The notes under the pieces were generated by a model. The model was not told where the DNA came from. It made no database searches and saw only the letters and a program-made list of their open reading frames with translations. Made by a program: the position numbers and the translations under genes. A DNA stretch of 15,897 bases from the NCBI GenBank assembly GCA_034434895.1, contig DAOTYI010000182.1:1-15897 (forward strand), written 5' to 3'. Of this stretch, positions 6,956 to 15,550 are shown in pieces; within the stretch, counting starts at the first letter, position 1; each line of letters opens with the position of its first letter. The stretch comes from DAOTXL01 sp034434895. Its GTDB lineage: Bacteria; Chloroflexota; Anaerolineae; JAAYZQ01.

Positions 6956-8379
6956 CGTCGGCTGGCCGGCCGGCTGTGGATAAAAGCCTGGCCGCGAGCG
7001 ATCAGCTCCTCATGGTCGGCCGGGGCCTGCGCCTCGGCCAGCAACTGCCGGGTGTAGCGCCGCAGCAGCTCTTCGGCCCGTGGACAGCCCCTGGCCTGCC
7101 ATTCCTCCAGAGTCAGGGTGGGAAAGATGCGGCTGCGGTAATAGGCCCGGCGGAACAGCTTGAGGGTCAGGGCCGAGGTCAGAAAGCTGCCGCCCGGCCC
7201 GACCTGTGCGATCTCATCCAGGGCAACGGCCTCATCGTCCACCGGGAAACCCTGGGCAAACAGCCGCGCCTGGGCAATGATCTCGTCCGCATAGACGATG
7301 ATGGCCGGCGAAAAGGCTTTGGACCCCAGATTGTCGCCCACAAAGGGGACCAGCCCCGTCTGACCGATACAGCTCACCAGGTGGTTCAGCCACTGATGGC
7401 CGGCGGCGATCAGGTCGGCTCCCCAGCCCATGCCTGCCCCCGACGTGCCGGCGTGAGGCAGGTGGTAGTGGGCCATCATCTCTGCACAGGCCAGGTCCAC
7501 CACGTAGCTCTGAGGGTCGTAAAAGCTGCCCATGCCCTTCATATCAAAAAAGGCGGGCAGGCTGCCGAGGATGACCGGGGTGCCCTGCCGGATCAACTGG
7601 CTGAGGACCAGCCCGGCCAGGAGTTCGGCGGTCAGCAGGGCCAGCGTCCCGGCCGGGGTGATCGGCGTGGAAGCGCCGGCCATCCCATAGTTGGAATAGA
7701 TAAACGGCAGGCCGCGCTCAATGGCGGCCCGCATCTTGTCGGCGGTGCCCCGGTTTATGACCAGCGGGGTGATGGGGTTGAAGTAGGGGATGAGAAAGGG
7801 GCGCGACGACAGATCGCCATGCAGATGCTCCACCAAGTCAAGGACGGTGGGGAAAGCCGCCTCGTCGGAGACCAGGAGGACCAGCGGTTTGACGGTATTG
7901 GCCACCATCTCCAGGACGGCGTACAGGTCCGACAGCTCCGGCGGCACATCCTGGATGATCCCCACCGTCGAGATGAGATCGAAGCCGGGCAGCGCCCCAC
8001 CCAGGCGCACCGTATCGCGCATATGCTGCCGGGCAAAGGGCACCACGGCGTCACTCTCCGGGTCCTGATAATACAGGGCCGTCACGCCGATGCCAAACCG
8101 CGCCCTGTCCGGCAGGCGGAAGGCCAGGTCACCCTGCCGGTTGTAAATCTCCACCGCCTGCGGTGCAGCGGCCAGTGCCCACTCGACCAGTTCACCGGGG
8201 ATGCGCACCCGATTATCAATCACGGCCGCCGGGCCGATGGCCTGGATCAGCAGCCGCCTGGCCCAGTCTGCATCCACGCGCACGCCAACAGACGACAGGA
8301 TGCTCAGCGCGTAGCCGTGGATCTGCTCGATCTGTTCAGGCGTCAGGACGGAAATCCTGGGTTGGACGATGGTCATCAT
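6952..8379 (-). CDS. MttB-family methyltransferase, pyrrolysine-free
   Basis: A 475-residue cytoplasmic protein of the trimethylamine/glycine-betaine methyltransferase (MttB) family. Members pass a methyl group from a quaternary or tertiary amine to a corrinoid protein. Family marks include TPEQIEQIHGYALSILSSVG (13-32), the HAGTSGAGMGWGAD region (308-321), where archaeal MttB carries pyrrolysine, and GPGGSFL at 394-400. There is no in-frame TAG, so it belongs with the non-pyrrolysine homologues (MtgB-like), whose substrates are largely unassigned. The family's usual DSK-type stretch is replaced by GWGADLIAAG, a divergent feature. Start: AAGGAG (8385-8390) lies 5 bases before ATG 8379 and 8 before ATG 8376; the two starts differ by one residue. 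No corrinoid protein gene is adjacent. Co-transcription with two transporters suggests use of an imported or exported methylated amine, but the substrate is unproven. Confidence 0.87.
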   Translation of the reverse strand: MMTIVQPRISVLTPEQIEQIHGYALSILSSVGVRVDADWARRLLIQAIGPAAVIDNRVRIPGELVEWALAAAPQAVEIYNRQGDLAFRLPDRARFGIGVTALYYQDPESDAVVPFARQHMRDTVRLGGALPGFDLISTVGIIQDVPPELSDLYAVLEMVANTVKPLVLLVSDEAAFPTVLDLVEHLHGDLSSRPFLIPYFNPITPLVINRGTADKMRAAIERGLPFIYSNYGMAGASTPITPAGTLALLTAELLAGLVLSQLIRQGTPVILGSLPAFFDMKGMGSFYDPQSYVVDLACAEMMAHYHLPHAGTSGAGMGWGADLIAAGHQWLNHLVSCIGQTGLVPFVGDNLGSKAFSPAIIVYADEIIAQARLFAQGFPVDDEAVALDEIAQVGPGGSFLTSALTLKLFRRAYYRSRIFPTLTLEEWQARGCPRAEELLRRYTRQLLAEAQAPADHEELIARGQAFIHSRPASRR

Positions 8380-8488
8380 TTCGGCTCCTTCGGGCAGGCC
8401 GCTCCTGTTCGCTGCCCGGCATGCCCACCGGCAGATTCTTACCCCGGCGCATAACCAGGCAACCTCCCGGCACTGCCAGACGGGGTGC

Positions 8489-8517
8489 ATTATAACACGA
8501 CTCCTGCCGCTGATCAA
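8489..8517 (-). promoter_or_regulatory. Sigma-70-type promoter for the methyltransferase operon
   Basis: On the minus strand, TTGATC (8512-8517) is followed by exactly 17 bases and then a perfect TATAAT (8489-8494). Transcription would start near 8482, giving a leader of about 100 bases before ATG 8379. The leader holds a 7-bp hairpin (8391-8397 with 8412-8418) directly upstream of the ribosome-binding site at 8385-8390. Confidence 0.72.
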
Positions 8518-8587
8518 AGCCCTGACAGGTCCTGGAGACCTTTCCAGACGTGCTAAATTTTGCCCATCCTCTTCCCTGGCAGCCTGT

Positions 8588-8656
8588 TGGAGTGGAGGCT
8601 TTAGCCGGTGAAAACAGGTTCGTTTCTGGCAAAAACCGGCTAAAGCCTTGACTCCA
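8588..8656. repeat. Imperfect inverted repeat with 22-base arms
   Basis: Arm 8588-8609 and the reverse complement of 8635-8656 agree at 20 of 22 positions, sharing TGGAGT and AGGCTTTAGCCGGT. The loop is 25 bases. There is no T-tract and no gene inside. It lies between the divergent promoters at 8489-8517 and 8789-8817. It looks like a small palindromic repeat rather than a terminator. Most of the rest of 8518-8788 shows no gene or clear signal, except a short hairpin, TCAAGTC-TTT-GACTTGA, at 8760-8776. Confidence 0.7.
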
Positions 8657-8788
8657 GATCGCCTCTCCGGCACGCTGCCAGATGATGGCAGGAGCCATGG
8701 TAAGGCCGGGGCGCACTTCAGCCATAGAAGCTGTGGAAGATGAACAAGTGTCTGGCACCTCAAGTCTTTGACTTGAAGGGTCGCCGAT

Positions 8789-8817
8789 TTGACATGGCGC
8801 GCATGATCGGCTAAAAT
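8789..8817 (+). promoter_or_regulatory. Near-consensus sigma-70 promoter for the 31-codon unit
   Basis: A perfect -35 TTGACA (8789-8794), a 17-base spacer and a -10 TAAAAT (8812-8817). This is the strongest promoter match in the window. Transcription should start near 8824, about 30 bases before the small ORF. A 7-bp hairpin (8760-8776) sits just upstream and could be a regulator site or the end of another repeat. Confidence 0.8.
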
Positions 8818-8853
8818 AAAATCGTTCTAATCTGAGGAAAGGAGGCGGATCGG

Positions 8854-8949
8854 ATGCGCTACGATATCTTTCTGCCGATCAGGGTTCGTATCGAACCGGC
8901 CGGCGGCGGCGTCGGTCCTCGTTGTCGTAGTGCGCCCGGACGCTTTTAG
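8854..8949 (+). CDS. Small ORF of 31 codons, Arg/Gly/Pro-rich peptide
   Basis: ATG 8854 to TAG 8947-8949 encodes 31 residues. They begin MRYDIFLPIRVRIEPAGGG and continue with VGPRCRSAPGRF. Six are arginine, five are glycine, four are proline and one is cysteine. I recognise no family. Support for translation: AAAGGAGG (8838-8845) lies 8 bases before the ATG, the promoter at 8789-8817 is near consensus, and a strong terminator begins 15 bases after the stop. The mRNA can fold at GGTTCG-TAT-CGAACC (8883-8897), and the stop codon sits in a 7-bp hairpin (8946-8963). There are no runs of one regulatory codon as in a classic amino-acid leader peptide. It may be a free-standing peptide gene or a leader whose translation controls the terminators upstream of the permease operon. 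Function is unknown. Confidence 0.6.
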   Translation: MRYDIFLPIRVRIEPAGGGVGPRCRSAPGRF

Positions 8950-8963
8950 TTATTGTTAACTAA

Positions 8964-8998
8964 GGCCGTGGGGGCACTACCGACCCCACGGCCTTTTT
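8964..8998 (+). terminator. Strong intrinsic terminator after the 31-codon ORF
   Basis: GGCCGTGGGG (8964-8973) pairs perfectly with CCCCACGGCC (8984-8993) around a 10-base loop. TTTTTGTTT follows immediately. The flanking AA/TT could extend the stem to 12 bp. It abuts the A/T-rich hairpin 8946-8963, so the two could stack or compete for A8962-A8963. Confidence 0.93.
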
Positions 8999-9023
8999 GT
9001 TTGCCCGGATGCCTTGCGTCCAC

Positions 9024-9051
9024 AGGCCGTGGGGGTTCTCACGGCCTTTTT
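9024..9051 (+). terminator. Second, related intrinsic terminator
   Basis: AGGCCGTG (9024-9031) pairs with CACGGCCT (9040-9047) around an 8-base loop, and Ts continue to 9051. The stem repeats the GGCCGTG of the terminator at 8964-8998, so the pair looks like a tandem duplication acting as backup termination. Confidence 0.85.
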
Positions 9052-9062
9052 GTTGGGGTGAC

Positions 9063-9196
9063 TATCTCGACAATGTTAAATTAACATAAACGGCAGCAAA
9101 GGTGGACCTCACCCCAACCCCCTTCCCCTCTCCGCGGCGGAGAGGGGAAGGGGGCCAGGGGGTAGGGGTGAGGTCGAATCTAACATTGTCGAGCTA
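9063..9196. repeat. MITE-like nested palindromic element
   Basis: The ends at 9063-9082 and 9177-9196 are inverted repeats matching at 18 of 20 positions (core CTCGACAATGTTA). Inside lie GACCTCACCCC (9105-9115) opposite its complement (9165-9175), and a perfect 18-bp G/C hairpin (9118-9135 with 9137-9154). A separate A/T palindrome, ATGTTAA-A-TTAACAT, covers 9073-9087. A second, truncated copy lies at 1-45. The outermost bases are TA on both sides, compatible with TA-targeting IS630/Tc1-type mobilisation, although no transposase is seen. It fills most of the gap between the terminators and the permease gene. I found no convincing promoter for that gene inside it. Confidence 0.82.
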
Positions 9197-9242
9197 TTCT
9201 CACAAATTCAGGCGCCAGGCACCATCGAAGGAGGAGGGCCAC

Positions 9243-10067
9243 ATGACACAATTTGTTGCCCAGATGCGGGCATCCTACGGTTTTATCGAACGGAACTTTA
9301 ATCTGGTCCGGCGCTACTGGGGCTGGGAGGTGGTGTGGCTGGCCTATAGCATCGCCAATGCCCTGGCCATCACCTTCATCGGCGCCGGCATGGAGGCCAT
9401 CAGCGGTCAGGCCGTAGACACCGATTATCTCATCCTGTTCCTGCTGGCCGGGACGCTGATCTGGCACTTTTTGTCCATCGTCTTTGACGCCATCAGCGAG
9501 GTGATCGCCTGGGAGCGGTGGGAAGGGACCATCGAGTACACCTTCATGGCCCCGGTGCCACGTCTGACCCACATGTTGGGTCAGACCGCCTTCTCGCTGG
9601 CCTATGGCCTGCTGCACACGACGGTTATCCTGCTGGTCGTGGCCCTGTTCTTCAAACTGGACCTGAGCGGAGCCAATTTTGGTGGCAGCCTTCTGGTTCT
9701 GCTGGCCGGGAGCCTGTCGTTCATCGGGTTAGGGATCGTGGCCTCGATCATGCCCCTGCTCTTCCCGGAGCGTGGGGCGCAGATGACCCATGTGATCCAG
9801 GCAACGCTGCTGCTGGTGTCGGGCGTCTATTATCCGGTCAGCGTGCTGCCGGCCTGGATGCAGGCTGTGGCCCGGTTGTCGCCGGCCACCTACGTGCTGG
9901 AGGGGGTCCGTGCCGGCCTGTTGCAGGGCCGGTCCACCCCTGAACTGTGGCGGTATGTCTGGCCGCTGTTGGTGATGGGCGTGGTGCTCATCCCGGTCGG
10001 GGTGTTCATCTTTGGCCGGGCCGAGCGGTACGCCAAACGGACCGGCAAGCTGAAACGAAACGGTTGA
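9243..10067 (+). CDS. ABC-2 type transporter permease, without its ATPase
   Basis: A 274-residue inner-membrane protein with about six membrane segments. It has two hallmarks of ABC-2 export permeases: WERWEGTIEYTFMAPVPR (about 92-109), a cytoplasmic coupling region, and GVYYPVSVLPAW followed by LSPATYVLEGVR near 196-221. Start: ATG 9243 has AAGGAGG (9228-9234) 8 bases upstream. The open frame extends back into the MITE-like repeat, but that part encodes only the repeat. The family moves drugs, lipids or polysaccharides with a separate ATP-binding protein. No such gene is in the window, so the partner must be elsewhere. The MFS gene follows after 21 bases. The basic C-terminus (RYAKRTGKLKR) is typical of a cytoplasmic tail. 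Confidence 0.9.
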   Translation: MTQFVAQMRASYGFIERNFNLVRRYWGWEVVWLAYSIANALAITFIGAGMEAISGQAVDTDYLILFLLAGTLIWHFLSIVFDAISEVIAWERWEGTIEYTFMAPVPRLTHMLGQTAFSLAYGLLHTTVILLVVALFFKLDLSGANFGGSLLVLLAGSLSFIGLGIVASIMPLLFPERGAQMTHVIQATLLLVSGVYYPVSVLPAWMQAVARLSPATYVLEGVRAGLLQGRSTPELWRYVWPLLVMGVVLIPVGVFIFGRAERYAKRTGKLKRNG

Positions 10068-10088
10068 TGAGGAGGGAGGAACAGGAGA

Positions 10089-11399
10089 ATGATCGTCAAA
10101 GTGGTGACCCGTTACCTGCGGCAGTTGCGCAGCTTCAGTCCCAATGCCCGGCTCTACCTGCTGAGCCTGGTCATCAGCGGGCTGAGCTTTAGCATCTATT
10201 CCCTCTTTTTTAACCTGTACATCGTCAGCCGGGGGTATCCGCGCAGTTTCCTGGGGGAACTGCAATCGCTGCCCAACCTGATCGCCCTGTTTGGGGCCGT
10301 CCCGGCCGGCCTGCTGGTGGACCGCATCGGCCGCAGGCGGGCCATGCTCCTGGCCAACGGCGGCCAGACGCTGGCCTCGCTGGGTATCGTCCTGGCCCCT
10401 GGGCCGGGGTGGCTGCGGCTTTCGATGATCGCCTTTGGCCTTTCGCAATCGCTGTGGATGGTCAGCGGCGCGCCGTTTATGATGGAAAACTCCAGGGAGG
10501 AGGAACGCAATGCGCTCTTTAGCGCCAGCTTTGGCCTGCAAACCCTGGTGGGTTTCCTGGGCACGCTGGTGGGGGGCTACCTGCCCACCCTCTTTGGCGG
10601 CCTGCTGAATGTGGAAGCGGAAAGCGCCCCGGCCTACGCGGCCACCCTGGGCGTTACGGTGGCGCTGTCGGCCGTGGCGCTGCTGCCGGTGCTCCTGATC
10701 GAGGAGCGGCCTGTCATCGCTTCGCGCCCTGCCGCATCTGGCCGAACGGTTCGCGCTTTCCTGCCCTGGCACACCATCAGCGATCCCGGCCTGGTGGCCC
10801 GCATCTTTGCGCCGAACATCATCATCTCTATGGGGGCGGCCATCCTGATCCCGTACATGAACCTCTTTTTCAAGGAGAGCTTTCCCATCTCGGACAGGGT
10901 GCTGGGCACCCTCTTTGCCGTGTCGTCGGTGATCACCGGCGTGGCGACGCTGACCTCGCCGCTGCTGGCCGACCGCTGGGGCCGCATCCGGGCGCTGGTC
11001 ATCACCCAACTGAGTTCGATCCCCTTCCTGCTGCTCATCGGCTTTTCGGGTCGGTTCTGGATCGCGGCTCTGGCCTTCTGGGTGCGGGCGGCGCTGATGA
11101 ACATGGGCAATCCGCTGTACAACGCCTTTGCCATGGAGCAGGTGGGGGACCGGGAGCGGGCCACGGTCAGCGGGCTGATGGGCATGAGCTGGAATATCGG
11201 CTGGACGGTGGGACCTTACCTGAGCGGCTACATGCAGGCCAATCCCCACATCGGGTTTCGCCCCATCTTTCTGATCACCTGCTCGCTGTACATCGTAGCG
11301 GTTATCCTGGAAAAGAGATTTTTCCAGCGGCTGGACGACCGGCAGCGGCGGGCCGCGCTGCTGCGCAGCCTGGGCGTGGCCGACTTGAATGTGGAATGA
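10089..11399 (+). CDS. MFS transporter, drug-exporter-like
   Basis: A 436-residue inner-membrane porter with about twelve helices. Motif A appears in the first half as AGLLVDRIGRRRA (about 73-85) and a degenerate copy, LLADRWGRIRA, appears in the second half, as expected for the internally duplicated MFS fold. The positively charged C-terminus (about 410-430) is cytoplasmic. Start ATG 10089 follows GGAGG (10075-10079) by 9 bases. The gene sits 21 bases after the ABC permease and 25 before the acetyltransferase, all on one strand, so a single operon is likely. The substrate is not readable from sequence. Pairing with an exporter permease and an acetyltransferase suggests efflux of a small molecule, which remains inference. 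Confidence 0.9.
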   Translation: MIVKVVTRYLRQLRSFSPNARLYLLSLVISGLSFSIYSLFFNLYIVSRGYPRSFLGELQSLPNLIALFGAVPAGLLVDRIGRRRAMLLANGGQTLASLGIVLAPGPGWLRLSMIAFGLSQSLWMVSGAPFMMENSREEERNALFSASFGLQTLVGFLGTLVGGYLPTLFGGLLNVEAESAPAYAATLGVTVALSAVALLPVLLIEERPVIASRPAASGRTVRAFLPWHTISDPGLVARIFAPNIIISMGAAILIPYMNLFFKESFPISDRVLGTLFAVSSVITGVATLTSPLLADRWGRIRALVITQLSSIPFLLLIGFSGRFWIAALAFWVRAALMNMGNPLYNAFAMEQVGDRERATVSGLMGMSWNIGWTVGPYLSGYMQANPHIGFRPIFLITCSLYIVAVILEKRFFQRLDDRQRRAALLRSLGVADLNVE

Positions 11400-11424
11400 C
11401 CGACGTGAGAAGCGGAGGAGAATC

Positions 11425-12474
11425 ATGGCGAACCACATTGACATTCGGACCTATCGCCCTGACGATAGAATCATCATCCCGGACGCGCCAGCCATCCCCG
11501 GCCTGCGTTTCCGCCACTTCCGCGGCGAGGCCGACTATCCGGCCATGTCGGCTGTGATCAACGGCAGCAAGGAGGCCGATGGGCTGGAGTGGAGCCAGTC
11601 GGTCGAGGACATTGCCCGCACCTATCGCCATCTGGTCAACTGTGATCCACAGCAAGACATGCTGTTTGCCGAAATAAACGGCCAGGTGGTCGGCTACAGC
11701 CGGGTGTGGTGGCAGCGGGAGATGGATGGCACCCATGACTACCTGCACTTTGTCTATCTGCTGCCTGAGTGGCGGATGGGGGATCTGCGCCGGGCGATGC
11801 TCCGCCACAACGAACGTCGCCTCCGCCAGATCGCTGCCGACCATCCCGCGACCGCCCTGCGCCTTCTGTGTGCCTGGGCGTCCGAGACGGAAACGCACTG
11901 GGCTTCCCTGTTGATCGAGGAGGGATACCGGCCGGTGCGTTACAACTTTGAGATGGTCCGCCCCGATCTGGAGAATATCCCCGACCTGCCCCTGCCGGAG
12001 GGCCTGGAGGTCCGGCCGGTGCTGCCGGAGCATATCCCGCTCATCTGGGAGGCGTCCAGGGAGGCCTTCCGCGACCACTGGGGCTACTCGGAGGAGGAAT
12101 GGGAGCAGGAGATGGCCACCTGGCCTGAATCGCCCACCTTTCAGCCTGAGCTATGGCAGGTAGCCTGGGATGGTGACCAGGTGGCAGGCATGGTCCAGAA
12201 CTTTATTGACCATGCGCAGAACGAGGAATATGGCCGCAAACGGGGTTACACGGAGGGGATCTGCGTGCGCCGGCCCTGGCGGCGGCGGGGGCTGGCCAGG
12301 GCCCTCATCGCCCGCAGCCTCCGGCTGCTCAAGGAGCTGGGCCTGGAGGAGGCGGCGCTGGGGGTGGACGCCGACAACCCCAATGGTGCCTTGCAGCTCT
12401 ACACGAGCATGGGCTTCCGGGTGGTCAAACGTCACACCACCTACCAGAAGCCGCTGGATGGAGACCAGGCTTAA
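11425..12474 (+). CDS. Two-domain GNAT acetyltransferase (mycothiol synthase-like layout)
   Basis: A 349-residue cytoplasmic protein. Residues about 195-342 form a clear GNAT domain: ICVRRPWRRRGLARALI (279-295) is the acetyl-CoA pyrophosphate-binding loop and helix, followed by ALGVDADNPNGALQLYTSMGF (311-331), the usual C-terminal strand and helix. Residues about 28-180 look like a second, degenerate GNAT repeat, with FAEINGQVVGYSRVWW at 81-96. That duplicated layout is shared with mycothiol synthase MshD and many uncharacterised Chloroflexota/actinobacterial acetyltransferases; I do not claim it is MshD. Start ATG 11425 has GGAGG (11414-11418) 6 bases upstream. An earlier in-frame ATG at 11389 lies inside the MFS gene and is less likely. 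The TAA stop is the centre of a long palindrome. It probably acetylates a small amine; the acceptor is unknown. Confidence 0.88.
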   Translation: MANHIDIRTYRPDDRIIIPDAPAIPGLRFRHFRGEADYPAMSAVINGSKEADGLEWSQSVEDIARTYRHLVNCDPQQDMLFAEINGQVVGYSRVWWQREMDGTHDYLHFVYLLPEWRMGDLRRAMLRHNERRLRQIAADHPATALRLLCAWASETETHWASLLIEEGYRPVRYNFEMVRPDLENIPDLPLPEGLEVRPVLPEHIPLIWEASREAFRDHWGYSEEEWEQEMATWPESPTFQPELWQVAWDGDQVAGMVQNFIDHAQNEEYGRKRGYTEGICVRRPWRRRGLARALIARSLRLLKELGLEEAALGVDADNPNGALQLYTSMGFRVVKRHTTYQKPLDGDQA

Positions 12475-12489
12475 GCCTGGGCTCCATCC
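12456..12489. terminator. Long palindrome centred on the acetyltransferase stop codon
   Basis: GGATGGAG, one mismatched A, CCAGGC, the central TTAA (whose last three bases are the stop codon), GCCTGG, a mismatched G and CTCCATCC form 14 paired bases per side. It ends the plus-strand operon but lacks a T-tract. It may serve as a 3'-end stabiliser or a weak terminator. Confidence 0.7.
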
Positions 12490-12496
12490 CTGGCCT

Positions 12497-12552
12497 GCAC
12501 CGCAGAGACCAGAGTTCTCTGCGTGCCCGGCGGTGAAAAAGGAGGTTTTTCA
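12497..12552. repeat. Two adjacent hairpins, one exposing GGAGG in its loop
   Basis: CGCAGAGA (12501-12508) pairs with TCTCTGCG (12516-12523), extendable by GCA/TGC across a bulge. Downstream, TGAAAAA (12534-12540), GGAGG (12541-12545) and TTTTTCA (12546-12552) make a second hairpin with a Shine-Dalgarno-like loop. No start codon or ORF follows at a useful distance, so I read these as part of the repeat-rich 3' region. Confidence 0.6.
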
Positions 12553-12580
12553 ACAGCATCCCGCGGCCAGGGGAGAGGGG

Positions 12581-12770
12581 GGGATTCTTCCCATACGCGT
12601 CAAGTGAAGCATAAGTCGCACCTCAGGGGCCTGTGGCCAGGCATCCACCTGCGTGGATGCCTCCGTCCGCGCAGGCGGACGGCCAGGTAGCCGAAGGCAT
12701 TGCCTTCGGCTACCCGGTGCGATTTCCAATCGCCCCCGCCTTAACTTGATGTCAATAGGGATTCTTCCCA
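12581..12770. repeat. Multi-hairpin element flanked by 13-base direct repeats
   Basis: GGGATTCTTCCCA occurs exactly at 12581-12593 and 12758-12770. Inside, TCAAGTGAAG (12600-12609) opposes CTTAACTTGA (12740-12749; 9 of 10). AAGTCGCACC (12613-12622) pairs with 12716-12725, including one G-T pair. Enclosed are three hairpins: 12639-12648 with 12653-12662 (10 bp), 12663-12670 with 12675-12682 (8 bp), and 12686-12698 with 12702-12714 (13 bp, loop ATT). The whole could fold as a cloverleaf-like junction. No ORF is present. It lies between the convergent 3' ends of the acetyltransferase and clpB genes. Confidence 0.75.
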
Positions 12771-12795
12771 CCCCCTCCCGATCTGCGGATGGCTC

Positions 12796-15384
<2,589 letters not shown>

Positions 15385-15491
15385 ATCCACAACTCCTTTC
15401 CACCCTCAGGCAGGTCGGAGCCTCGGCGTTCGGAGGCGCCGGGCACCTGACCGGCTATGAGCTCCGATCTCTGCCGGGCTGAGTTGTGGCC

Positions 15492-15546
15492 ATTGTACCT
15501 GGGAGGTGTTAGACCGATATATGAAGGGTGTTAGAATTCTGTTAGA
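15492..15546 (-). promoter_or_regulatory. Probable clpB promoter region with three phased TCTAACA repeats
   Basis: On the minus strand a TACAAT -10-like box (15492-15497) lies about 108 bases before ATG 15384. Upstream are three exact copies of TCTAACA (read as TGTTAGA on the plus strand) at 15507-15513, 15529-15535 and 15540-15546. Their starts are 22 and 11 bases apart, placing them on one DNA face. No good -35 is visible, which fits activator-dependent expression. The first copy falls in the spacer next to the -10 box. The transcribed leader could fold at 15415-15421 with 15461-15467 and at 15420-15424 with 15433-15437. Confidence 0.5.
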
Positions 15547-15550
15547 ACCG

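Noticed and set aside
6976..8454. Long plus-strand open frame opposite the methyltransferase
   Set aside because: Shadow of a well-supported MttB-family gene; no family features and no convincing ribosome-binding site.
9102..9242. N-terminal extension of the ABC permease
   Set aside because: It would translate the MITE-like repeat (Pro/Arg/Gly-rich). The strong ribosome-binding site and family alignment point to ATG 9243.
12534..12552. Hairpin with GGAGG loop as a sequestered ribosome-binding site
   Set aside because: No start codon or ORF follows at a workable distance, and it lies among dispersed-repeat hairpins.
15400..15480. RNA thermometer in the clpB leader
   Set aside because: The leader can fold (15415-15467), but the Shine-Dalgarno at 15393-15399 is not clearly paired in the structure, so a thermometer claim is not supported.
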